Origin: JAJPHU01 sp035553375
Lineage (GTDB): Bacteria > Planctomycetota > Planctomycetia > Gemmatales > Gemmataceae
DNA length: 64,000 nucleotides
Reading direction: 5' to 3'
Assembly: GCA_035553375.1 (NCBI GenBank)
Contig: DATNCY010000250.1
Location: 32,112 to 96,111 of the forward strand
Shown: positions 9,579 to 17,365 of the stretch, piece by piece
Position numbering within the stretch: the stretch's first letter is position 1
Layout: each line of letters starts with the position of its first letter
Position numbers and translations under genes: made by a program
The notes under the pieces: model-generated
What the model saw: only the letters and a program-made list of their open reading frames with translations
What the model was told of the DNA's origin: nothing
Database searches by the model: none

Positions 9579-10787
9579 CTAGTCGAGGATCTCCGTGATC
9601 GTGCCCGAGCCAACCGTTCGGCCACCCTCACGAATGGCGAAGCGCAGCCCCTCATCCATCGCGATGGGCATATCTGCCTGTAACTCTACCGTCAGCGTGG
9701 CGAGATCGCCGGGCATGCACATATCCACGCCATCGGCCAGCGTGACGCTGCCGGTCACGTCGGTGGTGCGGAAGTAGAATTGCGGACGATAGCCGCCGAA
9801 GAACGGCGTATGCCGTCCCCCTTCCTCCTTCCTCAACACATAGACGCTGGCCGTGAAGCGCGTACGCGGCTTAATCGAACCAGGCCGGGCCAAGACCTGA
9901 CCGCGCTCGATCTCGTCGTGTTTGACATTGCGCAGCAGCACGCCGACATTGTCGCCGGCCACGCCTTCATCCAGCACACGATGGAACATCTCGATGCTGG
10001 TGACAACCGTGCGCCGCGCCTCCTGCCTCAGGCCGAGGATCTCCACGTCGTCACCGGGCCGAACGCGGCCACGGTCGATCTTGCCCGTGGCCACCGTACC
10101 ACGTCCTTCAATGTGATGCACGTCCTCGACGCTCATCAAGAACGGACGATCGATCGACCGCTCCGGCATTGGAATATAGCCATCGAGCGCGGCCATCAAG
10201 TCATCGATACAGCCGCATGCCTCATCCTCCGTGCCTCCCGAACGCAGAGCTGCCAAGGCGCTGCCGCGCACGATAGGAATGTCCTCGCCGGGGAACTCGA
10301 ACTTGTGCAGCAGCTCGCGCAACTCCATCTCAACAAGCTCAAGCAGTTCGGGATCGTCCACCGTATCCACCTTATTCAGGAAGACGACGAGATACGGTAC
10401 ACCGACCTGACGAGCGAGCAAAATATGCTCGCGCGTCTGCGGCATGGCTCCATCGTTGGCTGCGACGACGAGGATAGCACCGTCCATCTGGGCAGCACCG
10501 CTAATCATGTTCTTGATGTAATCCGCGTGTCCGGGACAGTCGATGTGGGCGTAATGCCGATACTTCGTCTCGTACTCAAGGTGCGAGGCGATGATGGTGA
10601 CGATCTTCGACTTGTCCCGAACCACGCCGCCGCGCGCAATCCCTTCGTAGGTCATCGCCGTGCCGCCGAATAAATGCGCCTGGCGGGCGCTGATGGCGGC
10701 GGTGAGCGTGGTCTTGCCGTGGTCGATGTGGCCGATGGTGCCCACATTGACGTTCGGCTTGGTTCGCAGGAAAACATCTTTGACCAT
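9579..10787 (-). CDS. tuf: Divergent elongation factor Tu paralogue
   Basis: 402 aa, GTP-binding translation factor fold: G1 GHIDHGKT (19-26), G3 DCPGH with the catalytic His87, G4 NKVD (138-141), a domain 2 block GRGTVATGKIDRG and the C-terminal EGLRFAIREGGRTVGSG, all EF-Tu specific. The start at 10787 is chosen because GGAG lies 5 nt upstream and homology begins at once; a longer frame back to 10889 adds unrelated residues. Switch I is abnormal. The normal ARGIT block is replaced by SKIVT with about two extra residues before it, although the Mg-coordinating Thr (64) is kept. No ribosomal-protein or tRNA genes flank it, unlike standard tuf loci. It is probably a second, specialised copy. Confidence 0.9.
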   Translation of the reverse strand: MVKDVFLRTKPNVNVGTIGHIDHGKTTLTAAISARQAHLFGGTAMTYEGIARGGVVRDKSKIVTIIASHLEYETKYRHYAHIDCPGHADYIKNMISGAAQMDGAILVVAANDGAMPQTREHILLARQVGVPYLVVFLNKVDTVDDPELLELVEMELRELLHKFEFPGEDIPIVRGSALAALRSGGTEDEACGCIDDLMAALDGYIPMPERSIDRPFLMSVEDVHHIEGRGTVATGKIDRGRVRPGDDVEILGLRQEARRTVVTSIEMFHRVLDEGVAGDNVGVLLRNVKHDEIERGQVLARPGSIKPRTRFTASVYVLRKEEGGRHTPFFGGYRPQFYFRTTDVTGSVTLADGVDMCMPGDLATLTVELQADMPIAMDEGLRFAIREGGRTVGSGTITEILD

Positions 10788-11101
10788 GACAACTCCGGAG
10801 TAATACTCCTCCACAATGCAGCCAGCATCCCGGCGAGCAACGCCTCGCAAGGACAACCGGCGAAACAGGTATGAGGGAGGACACGTCAAAGGCGTGCGGA
10901 GTTCAAGGGATTGGCGACGGCAGTTGCCAGGAGCAGCAACTCCTACTTGGAGATGGCTGTGCCAACCTCCCAGTCAAATGGCTTGTGGTTAGCCCCTGCT
11001 TCTGCATTGAGATTGTGAGAAAAAACGACTGCGGGTACTATGCCCGCGCAATTCTTGTCGCCCTGCCTTACGGGGGGATTATCCCTCGGGAGATGTCTTC
11101 C
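10788..11101. other. Divergent promoter region (314 bp)
   Basis: Lies between the EF-Tu-like gene and the retropepsin-like gene. The frame of the latter is open upstream to 10871, but the residues encoded there (Cys-rich, no signal peptide) do not look like protein, so I treat it as non-coding. No hairpin or repeat stands out. Confidence 0.45.
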
Positions 11102-12271
11102 ATGTCCTCAGCACTCCGGTTGGCTAGCTTCTTCCTCGCTTCCGCGCTGCTTGCCGGCATCGGTTGTCTCGGCGGCGAGTCGCTTCGGCATGAGGATGCG
11201 CTGCCGCCCGTCCTCGACTGCTTCAAGATCTCTACCGATGGTGGACCGCTGCTGCTGCCGGTGGAGATTCAGGGGAAGAGCTACCCTTTTATGCTTAAAA
11301 CGGGAGCGTCCAGGACCATCTACGCGTCTCTCCTTCGCCCGCTCCTTGGAAAGACAATTCAGTCGAATCAGATGCGGATGTCCGACCGCGACATTACGGT
11401 AACTTTTTGCCAGCCTCCGGCCGCGAAGTTGGGCCATCTCGATCTGCCAAAGAAATCTCCCGTCGTCTGTATGGATCTGGGGAAAATGCGCGAGGTGAGC
11501 GGCGAGAAGATTTCTGGCCTCCTCGGCATGGACTTCCTGAGCAAGCACGTCTTTCGCATTGATTTCGACCGTGGTGAAGTGACTTTTCCGCCCTCGGCCG
11601 GACCCGATGCGGGGCAACGACTGCCGATCGTGTTTGTCAATCATCTTCCTCATGTGATGGTAGAGATTCCAGGGTTGCCCGCACGAGAGAACTTCGTTGT
11701 GGACACGGGCATGGCTGGCTACGTCAGTGGTGACTTGCGAAGGGAGGCATTCACCGCTCTCGCCAAGCAAGGGAAGCTGGCAATCGCTGGCCAAACGCTG
11801 ACGGAGACGCCGGCCGGGACAGGGACAGAGCAAATTGGGCGGATTGAGGCGATCTCCCTGGCAGACTATCGCCACGAGAAACTGCTGTTTTCCAAGTCCC
11901 ACCAGAACGCCCTCGGACTCAACTACCTATCCCGTTTCGTGGTGACATTCGATTTCCCCAATGGGGCGATCTACTTGAAGAAAGGCCGTCAATATGATCG
12001 ACCGGATGCACGCGACCTGAGCGGCCTGCACATCCTCCGCCGGGATGGACGGACGCTGGTATATTCGGTGGCGGAGAGTAGTCCGGCCGCAGAGGTCGGC
12101 GTCAAGCCGCAAGACGTGTTACTGAAGATTGACGATAGGAAGATAGATGAGATGTCGCTGTACACCATTCGCCGTCTCTTCTGCGCCGAGGGCAAGAAAT
12201 GCCGGCTGCTGATTCGACGGGGCGAAAAAGAGCGGGAGGAAGTGATCGTTCTGCGGGATCAACAATCATGA
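11102..12271 (+). CDS. Secreted retropepsin-like aspartyl protease family protein with PDZ domain
   Basis: 389 aa from ATG 11102, which has GGGAG 9 nt upstream and gives an N-terminal signal (MSSALRLASFFLASALLAG). Two lobes follow. Lobe 1 (about 45-165) has the flap-type sequence LPVEIQGKSYPFMLKTGAS, where the family Asp of D-T-G is Lys. Lobe 2 (about 185-290) has NFVVDTGMAGY with the Asp intact. A PDZ domain (about 305-385) contains SVAESSPAAEVGVKPQDVLL. Two-lobed bacterial aspartyl proteases need an Asp from each lobe, so activity is doubtful or depends on dimerisation. Location would be periplasmic or surface. It has its own divergent promoter region and no obvious operon partners. Confidence 0.75.
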   Translation: MSSALRLASFFLASALLAGIGCLGGESLRHEDALPPVLDCFKISTDGGPLLLPVEIQGKSYPFMLKTGASRTIYASLLRPLLGKTIQSNQMRMSDRDITVTFCQPPAAKLGHLDLPKKSPVVCMDLGKMREVSGEKISGLLGMDFLSKHVFRIDFDRGEVTFPPSAGPDAGQRLPIVFVNHLPHVMVEIPGLPARENFVVDTGMAGYVSGDLRREAFTALAKQGKLAIAGQTLTETPAGTGTEQIGRIEAISLADYRHEKLLFSKSHQNALGLNYLSRFVVTFDFPNGAIYLKKGRQYDRPDARDLSGLHILRRDGRTLVYSVAESSPAAEVGVKPQDVLLKIDDRKIDEMSLYTIRRLFCAEGKKCRLLIRRGEKEREEVIVLRDQQS

Positions 12272-12325
12272 TGCGCGAAGATCGCCTGATGTAATGCTAT
12301 CGGCCCGTATCCCAAGGAGCCTGAA

Positions 12326-12388
12326 ATGTCACTGCTGGACCACTTCAATCCGCCTTTGAATCCGTTGGGAAGGAAACCCATCCCATGA
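12326..12388 (+). pseudogene. Truncated duplicate of the DUF4058-like gene start
   Basis: A 20-codon frame beginning MSLLDHFNPPLN, preceded by AGGAGCCTGAA, copies the first 11 codons and leader of the intact gene at 12782 (MPLLDHFNPPLS, AGGAGCCTGAC). Similarity starts about 25 nt before the ATG and stops after codon 11, then the frame ends in TGA. The last four bases overlap the next ATG (12385). Read as the stub of a tandem duplication or of a gene interrupted by the segment that follows. Confidence 0.7.
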
Positions 12389-12621
12389 CCTCACCCAACA
12401 GCGATCCTGTCGCCCACCCTCAGCTGGATTTGCCCCAGATTCCGCCCCACGCGGGCAGCAACGGCAGTCCACCCTATGACTCTGAACAGGACGAAAACAC
12501 CGAAGAATTTAACTACGATCCAGTCCCGCCCAAGAAGACCATAACCGTTTCGGTACGTTATCGCATCGGTGGCCTGGGCCAGCCATTACCCTACCCTCTG
12601 GACGAAGGTGACGGCGAATGA
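12385..12621 (+). CDS. Hypothetical 78-aa protein
   Basis: Not recognised. The protein is acidic and Pro-rich at the N-terminus and ends in a short structured part (KKTITVSVRYRIGG). The start overlaps the end of the preceding stub and the stop overlaps the next ATG as ATGA, which argues for translational coupling. It lies in the segment between two copies of a DUF4058 gene start. It may be a genuine small gene carried in by the same event; expression is uncertain. Confidence 0.5.
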   Translation: MTSPNSDPVAHPQLDLPQIPPHAGSNGSPPYDSEQDENTEEFNYDPVPPKKTITVSVRYRIGGLGQPLPYPLDEGDGE

Positions 12622-12713
12622 GCGCGGAACCGTTTTGGGTCGAAATCAACGAAACGGCGCTGCGGCAAGGGGATCATCTGCCACAATGCCTGGTGCCTGT
12701 GTTCGGTAGCTGA
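12618..12713 (+). pseudogene. N-terminal stub of a coupled gene (31 codons)
   Basis: Starts with the ATGA overlap from the 78-aa gene and reads MSAEPFWVEINETALRQGD, then ends after VPVFGS. The sequence is protein-like to its last residues and then stops, about 70 bp before the DUF4058 gene. The most likely reading is a gene whose 3' part was deleted when the DUF4058 copy was joined to it. I do not know the family function. Confidence 0.45.
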
Positions 12714-12781
12714 ACCGAACACACGAGAGACTTCAGCCAGGTACAATGAGGATATCGACCCGTTACCCTCAGGAGCCTGAC

Positions 12782-13513
12782 ATGCCGCTGCTGGACCACT
12801 TCAATCCACCGCTGAGTCGGACCCACCCTTGGCGCAGTTTTCACGGTGCCTGGGCTGCTGCGATGGCCCGGTTGCTCAACCAGGGCGTCTTGCCTGCCGG
12901 CTCTTACGCCGTCCCTCTTGTTGACCACGATCGCCCCGTCGAAATCGATGTGGCCGCACTGCGCGAGTCAGGGACATCCGTACCTGTGGGCGGTGATGTC
13001 ACGCCCCAGACGTGGACACCGCCAGCCCCTAGTGTAGCTGTCGCCGTCGAGTTGCCTGTGGCCGATGGGGTTGAAGTCCAGGTGTTCGCCGACGACGGCG
13101 ATCCGCGCCTGACGGCCGCCATCGAATTACTCAGCCCGCGCAACAAGGATCGTTCCCAGGCTAGGCAGGCGTTCGCCATCAAGTGCGTGGGCTATCTGCA
13201 ACAGGGCAGCAGCGTCGTAGTCGTGGACACCGTCACCACACGACGAGCCGACCTGAATGCAACGATTCTGTCCCTCCTTGGAGTCGATGCCGGCACCCTC
13301 GCGCTGTCGTCGAGCCTCTCCGCAGTGGCTTACCGAGCCGTCGGCCGCGAAGAGGAAACGCAAGAGCTTCTGCTCTGGCCTGCGCCGCTCGCCTTGGGGC
13401 AGCCGCTGCCGACTCTCCCCCTGTGGATCGCCGCCGATTTCTCGGTGCCACTCGACCTGGAAGCCAGCTATCAGGCAACCTGCGTGGACCTGCGCATCCG
13501 TCAAGCGGGCTAA
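12782..13513 (+). CDS. DUF4058-family protein
   Basis: 243 aa. The start at 12782 (MPLLDHFNPPLSRTHPW) is chosen over an in-frame ATG at 12746 because the family begins here and AGGAG lies upstream. Features are VEIDVAAL near residue 60, AAIELLSPRNKDRSQARQ near 115 and a long central YLQQGSSVVVVDTV strand. The ELLSP-N-K block is shared with the second DUF4058 protein at 37621 and resembles PD-(D/E)xK-like cores, but catalytic function is unproven. Cytoplasmic; no signal. A truncated copy of its start lies 456 bp upstream. Confidence 0.75.
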   Translation: MPLLDHFNPPLSRTHPWRSFHGAWAAAMARLLNQGVLPAGSYAVPLVDHDRPVEIDVAALRESGTSVPVGGDVTPQTWTPPAPSVAVAVELPVADGVEVQVFADDGDPRLTAAIELLSPRNKDRSQARQAFAIKCVGYLQQGSSVVVVDTVTTRRADLNATILSLLGVDAGTLALSSSLSAVAYRAVGREEETQELLLWPAPLALGQPLPTLPLWIAADFSVPLDLEASYQATCVDLRIRQAG

Positions 13514-13664
13514 TGCTTGCTCTCGTCTTGACCTCCCTTTATCGCGCCAGCAAGCCCGAATATGAAGATCGGGGCAGATAGGACGAATTGGACATTTGCG
13601 GAAGGCGGGCATATCTTGACCGAGTTGTCAGCCTGTTTCCACAACCAAAATGAGAGGAACTCCC

Positions 13665-14186
13665 ATGCAGAAACGGCAGAACGCGGTCACGTTCAAGGGC
13701 AATCCACTGACCCTCGTTGGCCCCCAGCTGAAGGCGGGCGATAAGGCACCGAACTTCGCCTGTCTGAGCGGGTTGGACCTCGTCACCCTCGACAAGACAC
13801 CGGCCAAGGCGCGGCTGTTCAGCGTGGTTCCCTCCTTGGATACGCCCGTGTGCAATCAACAAACGCACAAGTTCGATGAAACGCTCAACACCTTGAAGGA
13901 TAAGTTGGCCTTCTACACCGTCAGCCTCGATCTCCCTTTCGCGCAGAAACGCTTTTGCACGGCCGAAAATATCAGCAACGCCCAAACCCTGTCGGATGTA
14001 CACGACCATTCGTTCGGCCAAAATTACGGCGTCCTCATTGAAGGGTTGCCGCTGGCGCTGTTGAGTCGGGCTGTTTTCGTCGTCGATAAAACCGGCACGA
14101 TCACCTATGCCGAGTATGTGCCGGAAGTTGGCTCGCATCCCAATTACGATGCCGCCCTGGCCGCCGCCAAGGCCGTCGCGGGCTGA
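13665..14186 (+). CDS. tpx: Thiol peroxidase (atypical 2-Cys peroxiredoxin, Tpx)
   Basis: 173 aa, normal length for Tpx. It reduces hydroperoxides using thioredoxin. The peroxidatic Cys is in SLDTPVCNQQTHKF and the resolving Cys in KRFCTAENISN, about 35 residues later as in the family. The N-terminus VTFKGNPLTLVGPQLKAGD is characteristic. Start 13665 is preferred: AGAGGA lies 7 nt upstream, whereas the ATG five codons earlier contains that site. Monocistronic, followed by a hairpin terminator at 14249. Confidence 0.95.
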   Translation: MQKRQNAVTFKGNPLTLVGPQLKAGDKAPNFACLSGLDLVTLDKTPAKARLFSVVPSLDTPVCNQQTHKFDETLNTLKDKLAFYTVSLDLPFAQKRFCTAENISNAQTLSDVHDHSFGQNYGVLIEGLPLALLSRAVFVVDKTGTITYAEYVPEVGSHPNYDAALAAAKAVAG

Positions 14187-14248
14187 GCAGCTGCATAGAA
14201 GCCTTCCAACCCCTCGCTCGTTGCCAATAATCATCGAAAAGCAACCTT

Positions 14249-14279
14249 ACAACCCTCGGGGTGATGCCTCGGGGGTTGT
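14249..14279 (+). terminator. Hairpin terminator after tpx
   Basis: A 13-bp stem (14249-14261 with 14267-14279, two G-U pairs) and a 5-nt loop lie 63 bp after the tpx stop. Only a short T-rich tract follows, so it is terminator-like rather than a textbook intrinsic terminator. The rest of 14187-14500 shows nothing else recognisable. Confidence 0.6.
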
Positions 14280-14500
14280 TGAGTTTGCCGAACCTGTCAA
14301 CTTTAACAGCTACGATAGGAAATTCCCATTCTGAATGCGCCGCTCTCCCTTGATTGGCGGATTCGTTCAATTAAGGATAAAGGTGTAGTCGGCGTGTACC
14401 GAGGGTGCGCCGAAGCAATCGAGAGGTTCCGTGGTACTCGAAGTTTGTACTGGAGCAGACTAGAGGCCCAGAAACCCGATCACGGTAAGGAGAATGTACC

Positions 14501-15652
14501 ATGAGACCCTATCGGGGTTTGTTGTGGTGCTGCGCGCTGGCGACCCTAACAATGGCCAACGGAAGCACTGAGGCGGCCTGGAGCAATGTCTTCCAGGTTT
14601 GCTGTCACAATTGTCGCAGTTCCAATTATGTCGCCGCCCCTGCCCCCGCTCCGGTGCCGGCTCCGGCATGCGGCAGCTGCCCACAGCAGCAATGCACAAC
14701 GCGTTATGTGCAGCGCTGCTACTACAAGCCGGTTACGACATACCGGCAAAGTTGTTACATGGAGCCGGTGACAACCTATCGGACCAGCTACTACTACGAG
14801 CCATGCACCAGTTATCGCTACAGTTGCTATTATGATCCGTGTTCGTGCGGCTATCAGCAAGTCGCTCAGCCGGTGACGACTTATCGGTTGCGCTCGCGCT
14901 GCTGTCCCGTGACGAGCTACCTGCAACGCTGCTGCTTGCAGCCGGTGACGAGCTATCAGCAAGCCTTCTACTATGAGCCGCAAACGACCTGCTGCCAAAC
15001 CACGATCGGGGCACCCGTCGCGGTGCCTGGAGGAGCGGCGGTGCCCTATTCGCCACCGCCGGGCGTAGCGTCTCAACCTACCGCTCCGCCGCCGGGCATT
15101 TCGTCCGCGCCGGCATCGCCTCCGCCGGGTGTTTCGTCCCAGCCGGCCGTTCCGCCCCCCGGCGTGTCGAGTCAACCGTATGGTCCTCCACCGGCCGGCG
15201 GTAGCACCGAGGCACCGCCTTCGGGACAAAACATGAAATACAACTCGCAATTCAGCAAACCCGTTCCGCGGATGCCGTTCACGCCGGATAGCTCGTCGTC
15301 GCGGCAACCGCAGTTGCAAGCGCCGATCTCCGCTCAACCCGTTGCGCCGGCACGCACGCCGCAACCCCGCTTCGAGCGCATCACCTCCGCGCCACGACAT
15401 AAGGCCGAAGGACAGGTTCTCCGAACCGACCGCATGCCGCAGAGCCGAACGCAAGTGCTGTTCGTCAGCGCCGACCGTAAAGGGGGACGACAGGCGATCA
15501 CCACCGACGAACGCGGTCGCTTTCAAACGACCCTGGCCTCGGGAACCTGGCTCATCTACACTCAGGATGGTTCCGGCCAGCTCATGTATCAGCAAAAAGT
15601 GCAAATTGGCGAAGATCAGCCGCGGCGACCGATCACTCTGGTCAGTCGCTGA
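14501..15652 (+). CDS. Secreted Cys/Tyr-rich repeat protein with Pro-rich linker
   Basis: 383 aa with a signal peptide (about 1-26). Residues 58-165 hold about eight degenerate repeats built on PVTTYRxSxYxEP and carry about 20 Cys. A Pro-rich stretch (180-225) repeats PPPGVSSQP, and the C-terminal about 75 residues (QVLFVSADRKGGRQAITTD onward) look like a small beta domain ending QRRPITLVSR-like. Composition suggests an exported, disulfide-crosslinked envelope protein. Cysteine-rich proteins are known in planctomycete walls, but this family assignment is inference. A 21-bp terminator hairpin follows directly. Confidence 0.8.
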   Translation: MRPYRGLLWCCALATLTMANGSTEAAWSNVFQVCCHNCRSSNYVAAPAPAPVPAPACGSCPQQQCTTRYVQRCYYKPVTTYRQSCYMEPVTTYRTSYYYEPCTSYRYSCYYDPCSCGYQQVAQPVTTYRLRSRCCPVTSYLQRCCLQPVTSYQQAFYYEPQTTCCQTTIGAPVAVPGGAAVPYSPPPGVASQPTAPPPGISSAPASPPPGVSSQPAVPPPGVSSQPYGPPPAGGSTEAPPSGQNMKYNSQFSKPVPRMPFTPDSSSSRQPQLQAPISAQPVAPARTPQPRFERITSAPRHKAEGQVLRTDRMPQSRTQVLFVSADRKGGRQAITTDERGRFQTTLASGTWLIYTQDGSGQLMYQQKVQIGEDQPRRPITLVSR

Positions 15653-15667
15653 TTATCGGGGGACGGA

Positions 15668-15723
15668 GTAAACGAGGCAGTCCCGGCGACTCTCTTAGGA
15701 GCCGCCGGGACTGCCTCGTTTAC
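15668..15723 (+). terminator. Perfect 21-bp inverted repeat terminator
   Basis: Arms 15668-15688 and 15703-15723 are exact reverse complements (GTAAACGAGGCAGTCCCGGC and on) with a 14-nt loop. It sits 16 bp after the stop of the Cys-rich gene and before the porin gene. The arms spell no coding sequence, and no T tract follows. Confidence 0.8.
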
Positions 15724-15827
15724 CAGGGTGCGTTGAGATTTGTTTTTCCCATGCAGGCGAGCGCAATCTCGAACCGATAATCCTAATGTGCGGATTCCGC
15801 GAATTGCGCCGGTAAGGAGAGCCTCGC

Positions 15828-17195
15828 ATGAGGGCGACCATGCTCGGCGCCCGATGGGCGGCAAGCTTATTAGCCTGGGTGGGCATGGCTTTGACCGTGG
15901 GGGCGCAGTCGGTTGCCGATCCATTCGTTCCCGTGATCGTGCGTGAAGGGGAAGTGGATACCTCCGAGGAAGCGCAAGCACCCGATGTCAGCGGTCGCGA
16001 TACCAATCGATCGGTGCCAGGGCCCATTTTGGTTCCTCTGCCCTCCGCAGGGCCGCCGGCCGCACAACCGCCTCCCGTGACACTGCGTTTACCACCGCCG
16101 CAGCGTTGGCCGCTCATGCGCTGGCTACAAGGTACCTGGGCCGGCACCGAATTGGAGGATCAGCGAACGCAAGTCTATGGGTGGACGCAAGGAAATTTCA
16201 CGGCCAGTACGGATCGAGACAGTAATCTTCCGCTTGGCATGAATTATAAGGCCAATCAATTTCTACTCGAACAAAATTGGCTACGTATCGATCGCACGGT
16301 TGTCAACACAGGCACAAGCGAGCCGACATTTGGTTTTCGTTCCGACTGGATCTTGCCCGGTTCAGATTATTTTTTCACCCTGCCGCGCGGTCTCTTCAAC
16401 GGCCAGTTGACAGCCAATAAGGGACAGCCCAATCTTTATGGAATCGATCCCGTCCAGTTTTACGCGGAAGCATATTTTCCCACGGTGGCTCAAGGGATGG
16501 ACGTGAAAGTGGGACGTTTTTTCACCCAGTACGGTGTCGAGCAAATCTCGGCTCCCGACAATGCTCTTGTTTCTCACGCCTATGCCTTCATTTACGATCC
16601 CTTCACGCAAACCGGCGTCTTGACGACGACCAAGCTGAACAACAGCGTGTCCGTGCAAGCGGGGCTTGTCGTGGGCAACGACAACTTCAGCGGCCCAACG
16701 CTCAATCCCACTTTCATCGGCAGTGTCAAATGGGTGCGTTTCGATCAACGTGATAGTCTCCTGTTCAACGTAATTGCCGACAAGGGACGTTTCGACCAAA
16801 AAAACAATTTCCACAATCCGGAGATTCTCGATCTGGTGGCGACACACAAAATCACTACCAATCTGCTTTACTCTTTCGAGGGTTTATATGGTTTCACCGA
16901 TAATGTGCCGGACATTGGCACGGCGAACTGGATGAGTATTCTTCATTACCTCACTTACAATTTCACGGAACAATGCAACGGCGCAACGCGGCTGGAGTTC
17001 TTCGACGATTTCCAGGGACAGCGCACGGGTTTCAAGGGGCTTTACACGGCGCTGGCGGCGATGCTGGCGTATCGTCCGGTCAAATGGCTGCAACTGAGGC
17101 AAGAACTACGCTACGACTATCACACCGAAACCGCGCCGTTCGAGGGCAAACACGGTTTGTTCACCGCTGCCAGCGATTTCATCGTGCGCTGGTAA
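15828..17195 (+). CDS. Outer-membrane beta-barrel protein (OmpL/BBP2-like porin)
   Basis: 455 aa. Signal peptide to about residue 26, a Pro-rich spacer, then a barrel from about 105 to the end with alternating strands: WTQGNFTAST, FGFRSDW, FYAEAYFP, VKVGRFFTQYGVEQ, FIGSVKWVRF. It ends in an aromatic residue (DFIVRW), as outer-membrane barrels do. The layout matches the putative beta-barrel porin-2 family common in planctomycetes. AAGGAG is 8 nt upstream of the ATG. Two TolC-type genes follow in the same direction, so an envelope transport cluster is likely. Substrate unknown. Confidence 0.85.
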   Translation: MRATMLGARWAASLLAWVGMALTVGAQSVADPFVPVIVREGEVDTSEEAQAPDVSGRDTNRSVPGPILVPLPSAGPPAAQPPPVTLRLPPPQRWPLMRWLQGTWAGTELEDQRTQVYGWTQGNFTASTDRDSNLPLGMNYKANQFLLEQNWLRIDRTVVNTGTSEPTFGFRSDWILPGSDYFFTLPRGLFNGQLTANKGQPNLYGIDPVQFYAEAYFPTVAQGMDVKVGRFFTQYGVEQISAPDNALVSHAYAFIYDPFTQTGVLTTTKLNNSVSVQAGLVVGNDNFSGPTLNPTFIGSVKWVRFDQRDSLLFNVIADKGRFDQKNNFHNPEILDLVATHKITTNLLYSFEGLYGFTDNVPDIGTANWMSILHYLTYNFTEQCNGATRLEFFDDFQGQRTGFKGLYTALAAMLAYRPVKWLQLRQELRYDYHTETAPFEGKHGLFTAASDFIVRW

Positions 17196-17365
17196 CCAGG
17201 GGACACACACGCCCCGCAACTCGGAAAAATCCGTGCCACGGTTTTCCTCCATCCACCTTGCCGGCATAACCGATACTTCTGGAATCTCGCGCCTTGCCAG
17301 GAGAATCGGTGCGCCGACTCTCGGAGGTTACTCGGAAAGTCAACGGTATTGCAGAAAGCAGCACG

